19,362 bases of DNA from a bacterium (GTDB taxonomy: Bacteria; Chloroflexota; Dormibacteria; UBA8260; Bog-877). This document shows, one piece after another, positions 1 through 8,254 of this stretch (position 1 is its first letter; every line of letters begins with the position of its first letter). The stretch spans positions 1 through 19,362 of the forward strand of contig JAJYWM010000215.1 of the NCBI GenBank assembly GCA_021791455.1. The letters are read 5' to 3'. Below the pieces are notes generated by a model. The model saw only the letters and a program-made list of their open reading frames with translations. It ran no database searches and had not been told where the DNA came from. Both the position numbers and the translations under genes were made by a program.

Positions 1-549
1 GGGGACTGCCTGTGGCACTCTGAGCTCGGTTGCCTCGTAGGGAAGCGGCACGGTCGGTGGCGCCAGCTTGACCTCCGGAGGAGGGCTCCTTGAATCCATG
101 AGCCACTCCTGGACTGCTCGGGCTTGACTCTTCATGGCCGGGGGAAGCGCGGACAGCCGGAGAAGTTCCGGATGGGGCAGCAACACGGCAAGCAGGAGCG
201 CTCCAGGGTCCAGGCCGTCGACGGCTCCCTTCGCCACAATCCGCCACCACGCCTTGTCCACCGACGCATAGGCGGAGGCCAGCCCCGGCCATCGGGCCCT
301 GATGTGCCGGTTCACGGCAAGGTTGAGAAGGGTCGTGTGCCAGGCATCCGTCCGGGATCGCTTGGGCGCCTCTTGACCGACCAACGCCGCCTGCAGCGCG
401 AGCGCCAGCCTCAGCGAGCCTTCGGAGTCGGACGGTGGCAGCTGGACGCGACGGTCGGAACCAGCAAGCGGGACTCCCTCGATCACCTGGCACTCTCTTC
501 CCAGCAGTGCCCTCAAGGCCAGTTCAAGGGGGTGCCGACCGGAGCTCAT
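1..549 (-). CDS. Probable CbbO/NorD-like MoxR partner protein, N-terminal part
   Basis: An open frame on the minus strand starts at an ATG (547-549) that overlaps the TGA of the upstream MoxR ATPase as ATGA, and stays open for 183 codons to the window edge, so the C-terminal part is missing. The visible part (begins MSSGRHPLELALRALLG) is leucine- and alanine-rich, probably helical, and has no motif that I can assign. MoxR ATPases of the CbbQ/NorQ type are normally followed directly by CbbO/NorD, a large protein with a C-terminal von Willebrand factor A domain that works with the ATPase to remodel or activate a metalloenzyme. The identification rests on position and translational coupling only; the VWA domain would lie outside the window. 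No Rubisco or nitric oxide reductase gene is in view, so the client is unknown. The gene itself is fairly certain, the family assignment moderate. Confidence 0.68.
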   Translation of the reverse strand, partial: MSSGRHPLELALRALLGRECQVIEGVPLAGSDRRVQLPPSDSEGSLRLALALQAALVGQEAPKRSRTDAWHTTLLNLAVNRHIRARWPGLASAYASVDKAWWRIVAKGAVDGLDPGALLLAVLLPHPELLRLSALPPAMKSQARAVQEWLMDSRSPPPEVKLAPPTVPLPYEATELRVPQAVP

Positions 550-1343
550 GCTCCGAAGTGCGCGGCGATCACTTGCCGGACGGCCTCCTGCAGATCCGGA
601 TCGTCGGTGATGGGGCCGGCGATCGCCGCTTGGCACGCCGAGGACTCACTCAGACCTTCGCCGATCAAGGTTGCGGCCGCGACCAAGGTCCTGGTGCTGG
701 CCCCCTCCTCAAGCCCCTCAGGCACCAGCGCTCGCACCTCATTGCCGATCCGCACCAGGATCGCGGCGAGGTCGTCTGTGGCGCCGGTCTCCCCACTCAG
801 GATTTTTCGCTCCAAGTCCGGCTCTGGATACCCCAGCTCGATCGCCACGAACCGTTGCCGCGTGCTCTGCTTCAGGTCCTTGACCGCGCTCTGATACCCG
901 GGGTTGAACGAGGCCACCAGCATGAATTCAGGTGGTGCCTCGAGCATCAATCCGAGCTTGTCGAGGGTAAGCACGCGCCGGTCGTCGGCCAGCGGGTGCA
1001 GGACCACCACGATGTCCTTGCGCGCCTCCACCACCTCATCGAGATAGGCGATGGCACCATCCCTGACGGCCCGTGTCAGGGGCCCGTCAGACCACTCCGT
1101 CGCTCCATCCTTGAGGAGGAACCTGCCGACCAGGTCGCTACTGCTCAGGTCGTCATGGCACGCGACGGTTATCAGAGGCCGGCCCAACTCCCAGGCCATG
1201 TGGCGCACGAAGCGCGTCTTGCCGCATCCCGTCGGTCCCTTCAGCAGTATTGGCATCCGACTCCTGTAAGCGGCGGCGAACAGCTCGACCTCGTCGTCCT
1301 GGCTGAGGTAGAAGGGGCCCGTGGTCAGCAGAGTGGTGCTCAT
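546..1343 (-). CDS. MoxR-family AAA+ ATPase, CbbQ/NorQ type
   Basis: A 265-residue protein, the usual length of CbbQ/NorQ/NirQ ATPases. The Walker A motif GPTGCGKT is at residues 36-43, followed by the phrase CHDDLSSSDLVGRFLL that is typical of this subfamily. Walker B (YLDE) is near residues 100-103 and a sensor-1 asparagine (FNPGYQ) near 147. Family knowledge: these hexameric ATPases, with a VWA partner, use ATP to activate Rubisco, nitric oxide reductase or other metalloenzymes, or to insert metal. The partner gene follows with a 4-base overlap, so the two are almost certainly co-translated. About 75 bases separate it from the fabF-like gene upstream on the same strand, so it may have its own promoter. 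The client enzyme cannot be read from this window. Confidence 0.93.
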   Translation of the reverse strand: MSTTLLTTGPFYLSQDDEVELFAAAYRSRMPILLKGPTGCGKTRFVRHMAWELGRPLITVACHDDLSSSDLVGRFLLKDGATEWSDGPLTRAVRDGAIAYLDEVVEARKDIVVVLHPLADDRRVLTLDKLGLMLEAPPEFMLVASFNPGYQSAVKDLKQSTRQRFVAIELGYPEPDLERKILSGETGATDDLAAILVRIGNEVRALVPEGLEEGASTRTLVAAATLIGEGLSESSACQAAIAGPITDDPDLQEAVRQVIAAHFGA

Positions 1344-1367
1344 CTCTGCCCGACCGGGCCGCTCCGG

Positions 1368-1389
1368 CTGGGATGCCGCATGATCCCAG
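1368..1389. repeat. Inverted repeat between the fabF-like gene and the MoxR gene
   Basis: CTGGGAT (1368-1374) and ATCCCAG (1383-1389) form a perfect 7-base inverted repeat around an 8-base spacer, within the 75-base gap between the FabF stop and the MoxR ATPase start. It could be a weak transcription stop after fabF or an operator for the ATPase pair. There is no T-run next to it, so neither role is secure. Confidence 0.3.
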
Positions 1390-1418
1390 GGTATCGAGGC
1401 TGCGGGCCCCGCGGTGGG

Positions 1419-2624
1419 TCAGCCCTCAGGGCCGGGCGCTATCACCAGGCAGCCGTTGTGGCCGCCAAAGCCAAAGGAGTTTGAGAGCACGGGCCCGGGC
1501 ACCCAGGGGCGTTCCTCGCCCTGCACCACATCCAACGCGATCTCCGGATCTTGGGTCTCCAGTCCCGCGGTCGGCGGGATCACCTTATGGCGTATGGCGA
1601 GGATCGAGGCGACGGCCTCGATCGCCCCCGCCGCCGCGAAGCTGTGCCCGGTCAAGCCCTTGGTCGACGTAACAGGGGGGGCGCCGTCTCCGAAGATCTG
1701 GCGAATGGCCCTTGACTCCGCCAGGTCGTTGAGGGGGGTGGAGGTTCCATGGGCGTTGATGTGGGCGATCTGGTGAGGGCCCAGCCCGGCGTCCTCCAGG
1801 GCTCGACGCATGCAGGCGCTGGCCCCCTTCCCGTCTGGCGACGGAGCGGTGATGTGAAAGGCGTCGGAGGTGCTGGCGGCGCCCATGATCTCGGCGTAGA
1901 TTCGCGCCCCGCGCCCTACCGCGTGTTCCCAGTCCTCCAGGACCAGCGCTCCGGCGCCCTCGCCCATTACGAACCCATCGCGGCGGCTGTCGAAGGGACG
2001 GGACTGACCAGACGGTGAGAGGGCCTTCATGTTGGCGAAGGCGGCGATGGCGACCTCGTGCATCGACGCCTCCGCGCCACCGGTCATCACCACGTCGCAC
2101 CGCCCGTTGGCGACCAGGCGCGCGGCCGCGCCGATGGCATGGGTTCCAGCCGCGCAGGCAGTCACGATGGTCTCGGAGGGCCCGCGCCAGCCGAGCCGGA
2201 TGGAGATGTTGGCCGCGCCAGCGTTGGCCATCATCGCGGGCACCAGAAACGGGGAGACCCGGTCTGGACCCTTCTCGTGGTGGACCACCACCTGTTGGGC
2301 CAAGGTTTCGAACCCGCCCGCACCACTGGCGAAGATCACCCCGCAGACCTCGGGATCGGCCTCTATGTCGCCGGCGTCATCCAGAGCCTCCTGGGCCGCC
2401 ACCACGCTGAACTGGGCGAATCGGTCCAGGCGCCGCACCTCCTTGGGGGGCAGCCACGGGCTCGGGTCGAAGCTGTGGATGCGCCGATCCAGTGCTTGGT
2501 CTGGACGGAGCAGACGTTCCCACAGCGGCCTGGTGCCAATGCCGCAGCAGGTCACGGCCCCGAGCCCCGTCACGGCGACTCGCCTGCCCTTGATCGCCTG
2601 TCCGTCCAAGATCCCGATCAGCAA
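1419..2624 (-). CDS. fabF: Beta-ketoacyl-ACP synthase II (FabF/KAS II family)
   Basis: A 401-residue thiolase-fold condensing enzyme that extends acyl chains with malonyl-ACP in type II fatty acid or related synthesis in the cytoplasm. The Cys-His-His triad is present: Cys157 in VTACAAGTH, His292 in NAHGTSTPLND and His327 in GLTGHSFAAAGA, with the family lysine at 322. The C-terminal glycine-rich motif NSFGFGGHN is also present. The frame begins at a TTG (2622-2624); a GGAG lies 10 bases upstream, and no in-frame ATG exists near the N-terminus. This gives about 13 residues before the usual first strand (RVAVTGLGAV), slightly longer than most FabF. No acpP or fabD is adjacent, so it may be a stand-alone or secondary-metabolism KAS rather than the sole housekeeping copy. 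Confidence 0.93.
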   Translation of the reverse strand: MLIGILDGQAIKGRRVAVTGLGAVTCCGIGTRPLWERLLRPDQALDRRIHSFDPSPWLPPKEVRRLDRFAQFSVVAAQEALDDAGDIEADPEVCGVIFASGAGGFETLAQQVVVHHEKGPDRVSPFLVPAMMANAGAANISIRLGWRGPSETIVTACAAGTHAIGAAARLVANGRCDVVMTGGAEASMHEVAIAAFANMKALSPSGQSRPFDSRRDGFVMGEGAGALVLEDWEHAVGRGARIYAEIMGAASTSDAFHITAPSPDGKGASACMRRALEDAGLGPHQIAHINAHGTSTPLNDLAESRAIRQIFGDGAPPVTSTKGLTGHSFAAAGAIEAVASILAIRHKVIPPTAGLETQDPEIALDVVQGEERPWVPGPVLSNSFGFGGHNGCLVIAPGPEG

Positions 2625-2834
2625 CTCAACAGGTCTCCATCCATCATCAGAGGTCAGCGGACGGGGCGGTGGTTACGCCTCTTCGGCCGCTCACGCCCGG
2701 TTCGGGCCGAGCAATGATATCCATAAGGGTGCTCCACCAGGACGGCGCTTCCGCTGAGGGCCAGCCTCGAATAGAATCGGGGGAGCGGTGGGGTCGGGCC
2801 CTGCTGCGGCGATGTCAAGGCGCCATCCCACGTT

Positions 2835-2851
2835 GAAGAGGGTATTCGCTG
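2835..2851 (+). promoter_or_regulatory. Ribosome binding site deciding a CTG start
   Basis: GAAGAGGG at 2835-2842 is followed by six bases and CTG at 2849-2851. No ATG, GTG or TTG occurs in frame between the TGA at 2834-2836 and GTG 2900, and the conserved N-terminus begins exactly at this CTG. Confidence 0.55.
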
Positions 2852-3319
2852 CTCAAGATAGACATCCCCGGTTGGAAAGGGCTCCGGCTCGCGCATCTGG
2901 TGCTGGACCTGAACGGCACCCTGGCACTGGATGGACAGCTCCTGCCCGTGCATTCAAGTCTGGCCCAGCTGGGTCGCTCCCTTGACGTAACCCTGCTCTC
3001 AGCGGACACTCACGGCACCCTGGAGCAGGTGGCGATGGAGCTCGGGGTCAGGGCGGTCCGGCTCGACGAGAATCAGGGGGGAGCCGAGCAGAAGGCGGCG
3101 TACGTCGAGGCCCTGGGAGCGGAATCGGTGGTTGCCATCGGTAACGGCACCAACGACGCGGCCATGTTGCGGTCGGCCGCACTCGGAATAGTGGTCGTCG
3201 GGGCGGAGGGCTGCTCGCTTAGAGCGCTCACCTCCGCTGATGTGGTGGTGGCCTCGGCCGAGAACGCACTGAATCTGCTGCTGGAGCCACGCCGCCTGGT
3301 CGCCACCCTGCGCAGTTGA
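2849..3319 (+). CDS. Small HAD-superfamily hydrolase with probable CTG start
   Basis: This resembles the small soluble HAD proteins annotated as P-type-ATPase-like phosphatases. Motif I is DLNGT (nucleophile Asp20 counted from CTG), motif II lies around LLSADT, the motif III lysine is in the EQK region, and motif IV is GNGTND. The canonical-start reading begins at GTG 2900, directly against motif I, and loses the first strand. The frame is open back to a TGA at 2834-2836, and the upstream codons read LLKIDIPGWKGLRLAHLVLD, which matches the N-terminus normal for this family (KIDIPG then HLVLD). CTG 2849 has GAAGAGGG (2835-2842) six bases before it, so I place the start there (156 residues). 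The substrate is unknown. It stands alone, divergent from fabF and convergent with the synthetase gene. Confidence 0.82.
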   Translation: MLKIDIPGWKGLRLAHLVLDLNGTLALDGQLLPVHSSLAQLGRSLDVTLLSADTHGTLEQVAMELGVRAVRLDENQGGAEQKAAYVEALGAESVVAIGNGTNDAAMLRSAALGIVVVGAEGCSLRALTSADVVVASAENALNLLLEPRRLVATLRS

Positions 3320-3325
3320 ACTGCG
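3311..3325. repeat. Palindrome over the HAD gene stop codon, possible convergent terminator
   Basis: CGCAGTT-G-AACTGCG is a perfect 15-base palindrome that includes the TGA of the HAD gene. As RNA it would fold as CGCAG/CTGCG with a five-base loop. It lies in the 45-base gap between two convergent genes, so a modest bidirectional terminator is possible; there is no T-tract. Confidence 0.3.
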
Positions 3326-3364
3326 CCCCTACGTCACTCGGGTCCTAGACTGCTTCTCGCGACC

Positions 3365-6154
3365 TCAGTTCGAGAGCCGCTTGGCGCCAACCGGCAGTGG
3401 CGGACTTGGCACCGCGATCCTCGCCCGGTGGTCGACCACAAACGCGCCCTCGGGAGTGACCGTCACCGGGTTGCACTCGATCTCGGCCAGAGCTGGGTGA
3501 TCCTCCGCCAGCGCTGCGAGCCGCACGATCAGATCCCGAGCCTTCTCGACGTCCACCCGGGGGGCACCACGGAATCCGACCAGCAGGGGGTAGGTGCTCA
3601 GCTCCTCCAGCATTTCCCCGGCCTCCCGTGGTCCGACCGGTGCCAGCCTGATCGACTTGTCGTGGAGAAGCTCAACCGCGGTCCCGCCCGCGCCGCAGGC
3701 AACCACGGTGCCGAACCCCTCGTCGCGAACCGCACCCACCAGGACCTCCACACCGCGCTCGAGCTCACGCTGGATCACAAATCCCTCCACCGTGTGCCCG
3801 GCTGCCGCCAGCCGACCTGTCATCTCGGCCGCGGCCGAGATGACGGCCTGTGCCCCCGTGAGACCCAGGACCACCGCTCCCAGCTCTGTCTTGTGCAGGA
3901 TGGTCGAACCCGTGGCCTTGAGAACGACGGGATATCCAATCTCCTCGGCCCGGGCCGCCGCCTCCTCCGGGGAGGTGGCGAACTGCGTGGCGACGGTGGG
4001 GATGCCGTAGGCGCCAAGCAGCTCGGCGGATTCCTCCTGGCTCATCCAGCCGTCGCCGCGACGCAGGCAGGTCGATATCTCAGCCGCGGCCCTGATCCGG
4101 TTGCCCACGACCAAGGGCCGGTCCGCTCCGGGCTCCGGTCCGGACCGCCACCGGCTCAGCCTCCAGGCTGCCGCCAATGCGCGGGCCGGGTTTTCGGGGA
4201 ACGGATATGACGGCACCTGAACCGTCTTCGAGCGGAGTTGGTCGGGCACCCCGGAGGTGGTCATGAACACGGTCAGGAGCGGAATCGGCCGCGGCAGCCG
4301 TTCCGCCGACTCACGGATCGCGGCCGCCACATCCTCCGCCCGGGTCACCAAGGGTGGGGTGAAGATGACGATGAGGGAGTCAAGGGCAGGATCGCCCGCG
4401 ACCACCTCGATGGTGCGCCGATAGTCGTCGGCGCTGGCGCTCGCGATCATGTCCACCGGGTTCCCCGTGGCGGCCTCAAGGGGCAGGAACGCTCGCAGGC
4501 TGGCGCGCGTCTCGGGTGAGAGCTCAGCAACCTCCAGACCGTTGGCCTCACAGGCGTCGGCGCATAGGATCGCCGGCCCCCCCGCGTTGGTGACGATGCC
4601 AACCCTGGATCCCTTGGGCAGCGGCTGGCTAGCCAGCAGCGAGAGCAGGTCGAACATGTCGGAGAGAGTCTCGGTGCGGAGCACTCCGGTCTGGCGGAAG
4701 AGGGCGTCCACCGTCGAGTCCGAGGAGGCGACCAGGGATGCCGTGTGCGAGGCCGCGGCCCTGGCTCCGGCCTTGCCTCTGCCGCTGCGCACGGCGACGA
4801 TCGGCTTGCGCCGCGAAACCCGTCCGGCGATCTGCGCGAACTTGCGCGGGTTTCCGAATGACTCCAGGTACAGAGCGATCAGCTCGGTCCGCGGGTCGCG
4901 TTCCCAGTAGCTGAGCAGGTCGTTGCCTGAGATGTCCGCCTTGTTGCCCACCGACACGAAGCTGCTGAGCCCGATTCCCAGGGTGCGCGTGCTGTCGATG
5001 ATGGCCAGGCCGAGAGCGCCACTCTGGGAGAGAAAGCCGACGGTTCCCGGGATCGGCATGCTGGGGGCGAAGGTCGCGTTCATGCTGACCTCGCTGGCCG
5101 TGTTGATAGCCCCCATGCAGTTTGGACCCACCAGGCGCATCCCGGAGTCGTTGCAGATCCGCAGCAGCTCCGCCTGGCGCTCCCGTCCCGGCTGGCCACC
5201 CTCTGCGAATCCAGCCGATATGACAATCAACGCCCGGACCTGCTTCTCCGCGCACTCGCGAGCCACCTCCACCACCAGCGCCGCCGGCACCGACACGACG
5301 GCCATGTCGACCGGGCCTGGGATCTCCAGGATCGAGGGGAAGGCGGGCACCGACTGGACCACCTTGGCCTTCTGGTTGACGGGATAGACGGGCCCTCGGA
5401 ACTCCGCCTGCAGCAGGTTGTGGAAGATCTCCCCCCCGATCGTCCCCCTCTCCCGGCTGGCCCCGATCACGGCGACCGAAGTGGGCCGCAGCAGGGCGGC
5501 GACCGCGGCCGCGGCGGCCTCCTCCTCGCGATCCAGGAAGTGACGCAGCGCGTCTGGGGTCATCTCAGTCGGGAATTCCACCGTGACGGTGCCGGGCTCC
5601 GAGCGGGTGTGGACCTGAAAGCCGCTCTGGGAGAAGACCTCCAGCATGGCGGAGTTCTCCGGGAGGACGGTCGCCTCAAACAGCTCTATGCCACAGGCGT
5701 TGGCCGCCTCAGCCATCTGGGCGAGCAGGATCGAGGCGATTCCCAATCCCTGAAATCGATCGGCGACCGTGAACGCGACCTCGGCACGACCAGGCCCGGT
5801 CCGGACACAAAGACTGTGCGCGACCGGGTGCTGGGGACTCCCCTGCAGGGCCAGAAGGCCGAACGCGCCGCTGCCTCCGACCTGGACCAGCAACTCCGCG
5901 GTTCGGTCGATGTCCACAGCTCCGGAGAAGAACCTGGTCGCCAGGGACTGGGCGGAGAGTCCGGCCAGGAGTTCCCGTACCAGGAGTTGGTCTTGGGGGT
6001 TGACCGGGCGGAGGTGAAGGGTCGACCCGTCTCTCAGGACTATGTCGTTTTCGACCAGCGACGGGGCCCCAATCTCATCCATACGTGGCCCATTGTCGAC
6101 CCCCCCGGCCGGCCCCGCGTCGATGATTCCACCTCCAGCCCAAACCGTGATCAC
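3365..6154 (-). CDS. GNAT acetyltransferase fused to ADP-forming acyl-CoA synthetase (Pat-like)
   Basis: A large fusion of about 929 residues. Residues 29-194 form a GNAT domain with the AEVAF glutamate (about 125) and the acetyl-CoA loop RFQGLGIAS (133-141). Then come a CoA-binding domain (VAVIGASRERG, about 223-322), the ligase flavodoxin-like domains (GIVTNAGGPA near 520) and a C-terminal ATP-grasp domain (from about 705). This GNAT-first order is that of actinobacterial Pat-type protein lysine acetyltransferases, which inactivate acyl-CoA synthetases; Salmonella Pat has the reverse order. The histidine in ASHTAS (about 470) matches the phospho-histidine of true ADP-forming acyl-CoA synthetases, so catalysis may be retained. 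The start is uncertain: ATG 6238 has no ribosome site; GTG 6154 has GGAGG six bases upstream (chosen); ATG 6082 sits closest to the conserved region. Confidence 0.92.
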   Translation of the reverse strand: MITVWAGGGIIDAGPAGGVDNGPRMDEIGAPSLVENDIVLRDGSTLHLRPVNPQDQLLVRELLAGLSAQSLATRFFSGAVDIDRTAELLVQVGGSGAFGLLALQGSPQHPVAHSLCVRTGPGRAEVAFTVADRFQGLGIASILLAQMAEAANACGIELFEATVLPENSAMLEVFSQSGFQVHTRSEPGTVTVEFPTEMTPDALRHFLDREEEAAAAAVAALLRPTSVAVIGASRERGTIGGEIFHNLLQAEFRGPVYPVNQKAKVVQSVPAFPSILEIPGPVDMAVVSVPAALVVEVARECAEKQVRALIVISAGFAEGGQPGRERQAELLRICNDSGMRLVGPNCMGAINTASEVSMNATFAPSMPIPGTVGFLSQSGALGLAIIDSTRTLGIGLSSFVSVGNKADISGNDLLSYWERDPRTELIALYLESFGNPRKFAQIAGRVSRRKPIVAVRSGRGKAGARAAASHTASLVASSDSTVDALFRQTGVLRTETLSDMFDLLSLLASQPLPKGSRVGIVTNAGGPAILCADACEANGLEVAELSPETRASLRAFLPLEAATGNPVDMIASASADDYRRTIEVVAGDPALDSLIVIFTPPLVTRAEDVAAAIRESAERLPRPIPLLTVFMTTSGVPDQLRSKTVQVPSYPFPENPARALAAAWRLSRWRSGPEPGADRPLVVGNRIRAAAEISTCLRRGDGWMSQEESAELLGAYGIPTVATQFATSPEEAAARAEEIGYPVVLKATGSTILHKTELGAVVLGLTGAQAVISAAAEMTGRLAAAGHTVEGFVIQRELERGVEVLVGAVRDEGFGTVVACGAGGTAVELLHDKSIRLAPVGPREAGEMLEELSTYPLLVGFRGAPRVDVEKARDLIVRLAALAEDHPALAEIECNPVTVTPEGAFVVDHRARIAVPSPPLPVGAKRLSN

Positions 6155-6244
6155 CACGCCCCTCCGGGGCCGGGTGAATCCACCTGCCCTGGGGTCGGTA
6201 GTTACGCGCTTTGGAGGTGAGGCGACGGCGCCCATCATGAGGTC

Positions 6245-6469
6245 ATGGCGGCAGAGATGCGGTTGGCAGAGCGGAAAGCGGAGAAGGGCGAAGTGGCCGG
6301 GGTAGTCATGGAGTCAGCGACTCCTGATGGACCATCTGGTTGGCAGGAGATGATGGCACTGCTCCTGCACACGAAAGCCGCTTGGCCCCCTCCCGAAGAG
6401 CAGACTTGCACCGAATGCGACTCCGATTCTGGAGGCCGCGCTCTGCCGCCTGAGGACTATCTCGGGTAG
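6245..6469 (+). CDS. Doubtful small ORF in the gap between two minus-strand genes
   Basis: A 74-codon plus-strand frame (MAAEMRLAERKAEKG...) nearly fills the 230-base gap between the AIM24 gene's stop and the acyl-CoA synthetase fusion. It holds a CTEC pair near its end but no family I recognise. Its third-position GC, roughly 65% by hand count, looks low for this window, which argues against coding. A GGAGTC-AGC-GACTCC hairpin (6310-6324) lies inside it. Probably non-coding spacer; recorded because nothing else explains the gap. Confidence 0.2.
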   Translation: MAAEMRLAERKAEKGEVAGVVMESATPDGPSGWQEMMALLLHTKAAWPPPEEQTCTECDSDSGGRALPPEDYLG

Positions 6470-6472
6470 CTC

Positions 6473-7174
6473 TCAATCATCCGTCGGCAGGTGCAGGTAC
6501 ATGCTTTGAATGCCCACCCGTCCCGGTCCCCGAAAGCGGTTGAAGACCAGCTGGCCGACCCCGGCGAAGACTCCCGTGCGCAGCCCGTAGACCGTCGGCC
6601 GCATCCTGACTCCAGGGTCCATGTAGACCCACCCTCCGGGCTCGACATCGATCTCCTCGCCATCCTGGAGCTGCTTCTCGAAGACATTGCCATAGCCGTG
6701 CAGCCAAACCACGCCATCGCCATCTCTGGCCTCAAAGCGGTCGACCCAGAAGCCGTTCCCGCCGAACAGGTTGTTGGTGATGCCCCGTAGGCGAGTTGCC
6801 GTATAGCGCAATGAGCCCGTGGCGGCCAGGAACTGGTGCTCGCGGACCAGGATCGCGGCCTGACGCGGGAGCTCCAGGGGGAACACGTGGCCCGGAGCAT
6901 CGCGGGAGAAGGCGATCTCGCCGCGCCCCTTGGCCTCGGTCAGGAAGACCTGCTGGCCTGAGATCATGCGTCGCGCGGCGCCGCGCACCGCACGCAGCTT
7001 GACCGCCATCTGCGGGTCCTTCCAGAGCACCACGTGATGCTCGAAGTAGATGGGCATGGATCCGTCCAGCCGGCAGTGGAGCATGGGCACCAGCTCGCCT
7101 TGGATCTGATACGAGATGCCCGGTGCCAGCCCCTCGCGGATCCTGGTCGGGAGCAGTTCAGGCGGGTTCGTCAC
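6473..7174 (-). CDS. AIM24-family protein (TIGR00266/DUF124)
   Basis: A 233-residue protein rich in beta-strand and glycine turns, with the features of AIM24/TIGR00266 proteins: a glycine-rich centre (NNLFGGNGFWVDRFEA), then WLHGYGNVFEK, then DGEEIDVEPGGWVYMDP, and a C-terminal segment ending YLHLP. The length is normal and there is no signal peptide or membrane segment. The GTG start (7174) is well supported by GGAGGT eight bases upstream. Bacterial members have no established function; the yeast relative Aim24 is needed for mitochondrial inner-membrane organisation. It follows the MDR oxidoreductase gene on the same strand after 85 bases, so co-transcription is possible, but nothing shows a functional link. 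Confidence 0.9.
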   Translation of the reverse strand: MTNPPELLPTRIREGLAPGISYQIQGELVPMLHCRLDGSMPIYFEHHVVLWKDPQMAVKLRAVRGAARRMISGQQVFLTEAKGRGEIAFSRDAPGHVFPLELPRQAAILVREHQFLAATGSLRYTATRLRGITNNLFGGNGFWVDRFEARDGDGVVWLHGYGNVFEKQLQDGEEIDVEPGGWVYMDPGVRMRPTVYGLRTGVFAGVGQLVFNRFRGPGRVGIQSMYLHLPTDD

Positions 7175-7259
7175 AGCCGTCGACCTCCATTCGTCTCCGC
7201 CGTCGGGCTGAGCGGCATCTTTTCGGGTAGTCCGTTGGCGTGCTCTGTCCCGCGGGCCC

Positions 7260-8231
7260 TCAGTCGATGGTAAGCACCACCTTCTGGTGGGGCGACGCGG
7301 CCTGTAGGGCCCACGCCCGCTGGATGTCCGCCAGGGGCAGTTGCACCATCTCGAGGCGGATGCGACCGGCCCGGGCGTGGTGTAGGAGGTCCCTGAAGGC
7401 GGCGGTCTTGGTCGATGCGGGCATGCTGCGGTTGGAGTGCCCCGAGATCGTCAGCATCCGGCCCCTGAGGTCGCCCGAGCGGACGACCGCCTCGGCGGAC
7501 GCGCTCTGGCCGAGGTTGACGAACCTTCCCAGGGGGGCCATGGCCTGAATAGCCGCCTCCGCGGGCATTCCCCAGAGGCCATCCAGAACCAGTTCGATGG
7601 GCCCGACGTGAGCCTGGCGCAGGGCTTGGGCCAGCTCCCGCGCATCCTGGGACCCGGTCAGCTCCAAAATCGAGTCTGCTCCCAGATCCAGGCACCGTCG
7701 GAGCGCGTGCGCGTCCCTGCCTACCGCGGTGATGTGTCCGGCCCCCATGATCCGAGCGGCCTGGATGGCAATCTGCCCCACCGCTCCGGTCGCCCCGAGG
7801 ACGAGCAGGCTCTCACCCGCTCGCAGGTGCAGGGAGTCCCGCAGCGCCAACCAGGCGGCGAGCCCAGCCACCCCAAGCCCGGCGGCCAGATCGTCAGAGA
7901 CGCCCTTAGGAAGCTCGGTGCAGGTCTCCTCCTCGACTAGGCAGAACTCGGCGAGGCTGCCGCCGGAAGTCTCGTTGGCCTCGAACCTGACCCTGGTCCC
8001 AGGTGACAGCGAATCTCCGGTGACAACAACCCCCACGCCCTCGGTGCCCGGGGTGTACGGGGGCTCCGGGGTGCCGCCATAGTGGGCGCCAGCTGCCACC
8101 GCCAGGGTGACGGGGTTCAGCGCCGCGGCCCTGACCAGGAGCAGGGCCTGCCCTCCCTTTGGATCCCGCGGCCTCGGTACCTCGGCCACCCGGGGAGCGG
8201 AGCCGATCCGCTCCACCCGTGCCGCCCTCAT
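7260..8231 (-). CDS. MDR-family NAD(P)H-dependent oxidoreductase (quinone oxidoreductase-like)
   Basis: A medium-chain dehydrogenase/reductase of about 323 residues. It has a GroES-like N-terminal half ([24 protein letters not shown]) and a Rossmann NAD(P)-binding motif [17 protein letters not shown]. The four-cysteine structural zinc lobe is absent, which places it with zinc-free quinone oxidoreductases, enoyl reductases and similar enzymes. The substrate cannot be told. I take ATG 8231 ([10 protein letters not shown]), which looks like the usual N-terminus; GTG 8249 would add six residues and leave only 5 bases after the sulfocyanin stop. It is probably co-transcribed with the upstream copper lipoprotein gene. 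Confidence 0.9.
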   Translation of the reverse strand: MRAARVERIGSAPRVAEVPRPRDPKGGQALLLVRAAALNPVTLAVAAGAHYGGTPEPPYTPGTEGVGVVVTGDSLSPGTRVRFEANETSGGSLAEFCLVEEETCTELPKGVSDDLAAGLGVAGLAAWLALRDSLHLRAGESLLVLGATGAVGQIAIQAARIMGAGHITAVGRDAHALRRCLDLGADSILELTGSQDARELAQALRQAHVGPIELVLDGLWGMPAEAAIQAMAPLGRFVNLGQSASAEAVVRSGDLRGRMLTISGHSNRSMPASTKTAAFRDLLHHARAGRIRLEMVQLPLADIQRAWALQAASPHQKVVLTID

Positions 8232-8254
8232 CCGAGCGGGAAGCTCCACGCGGC

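Noticed and set aside
435..1484. 349-codon plus-strand frame
   Set aside because: Antisense to the MoxR ATPase with intact Walker motifs; no domain signal of its own.
5420..6220. 266-codon plus-strand frame
   Set aside because: It is the shadow of the GNAT/synthetase gene on the opposite strand; no family features.
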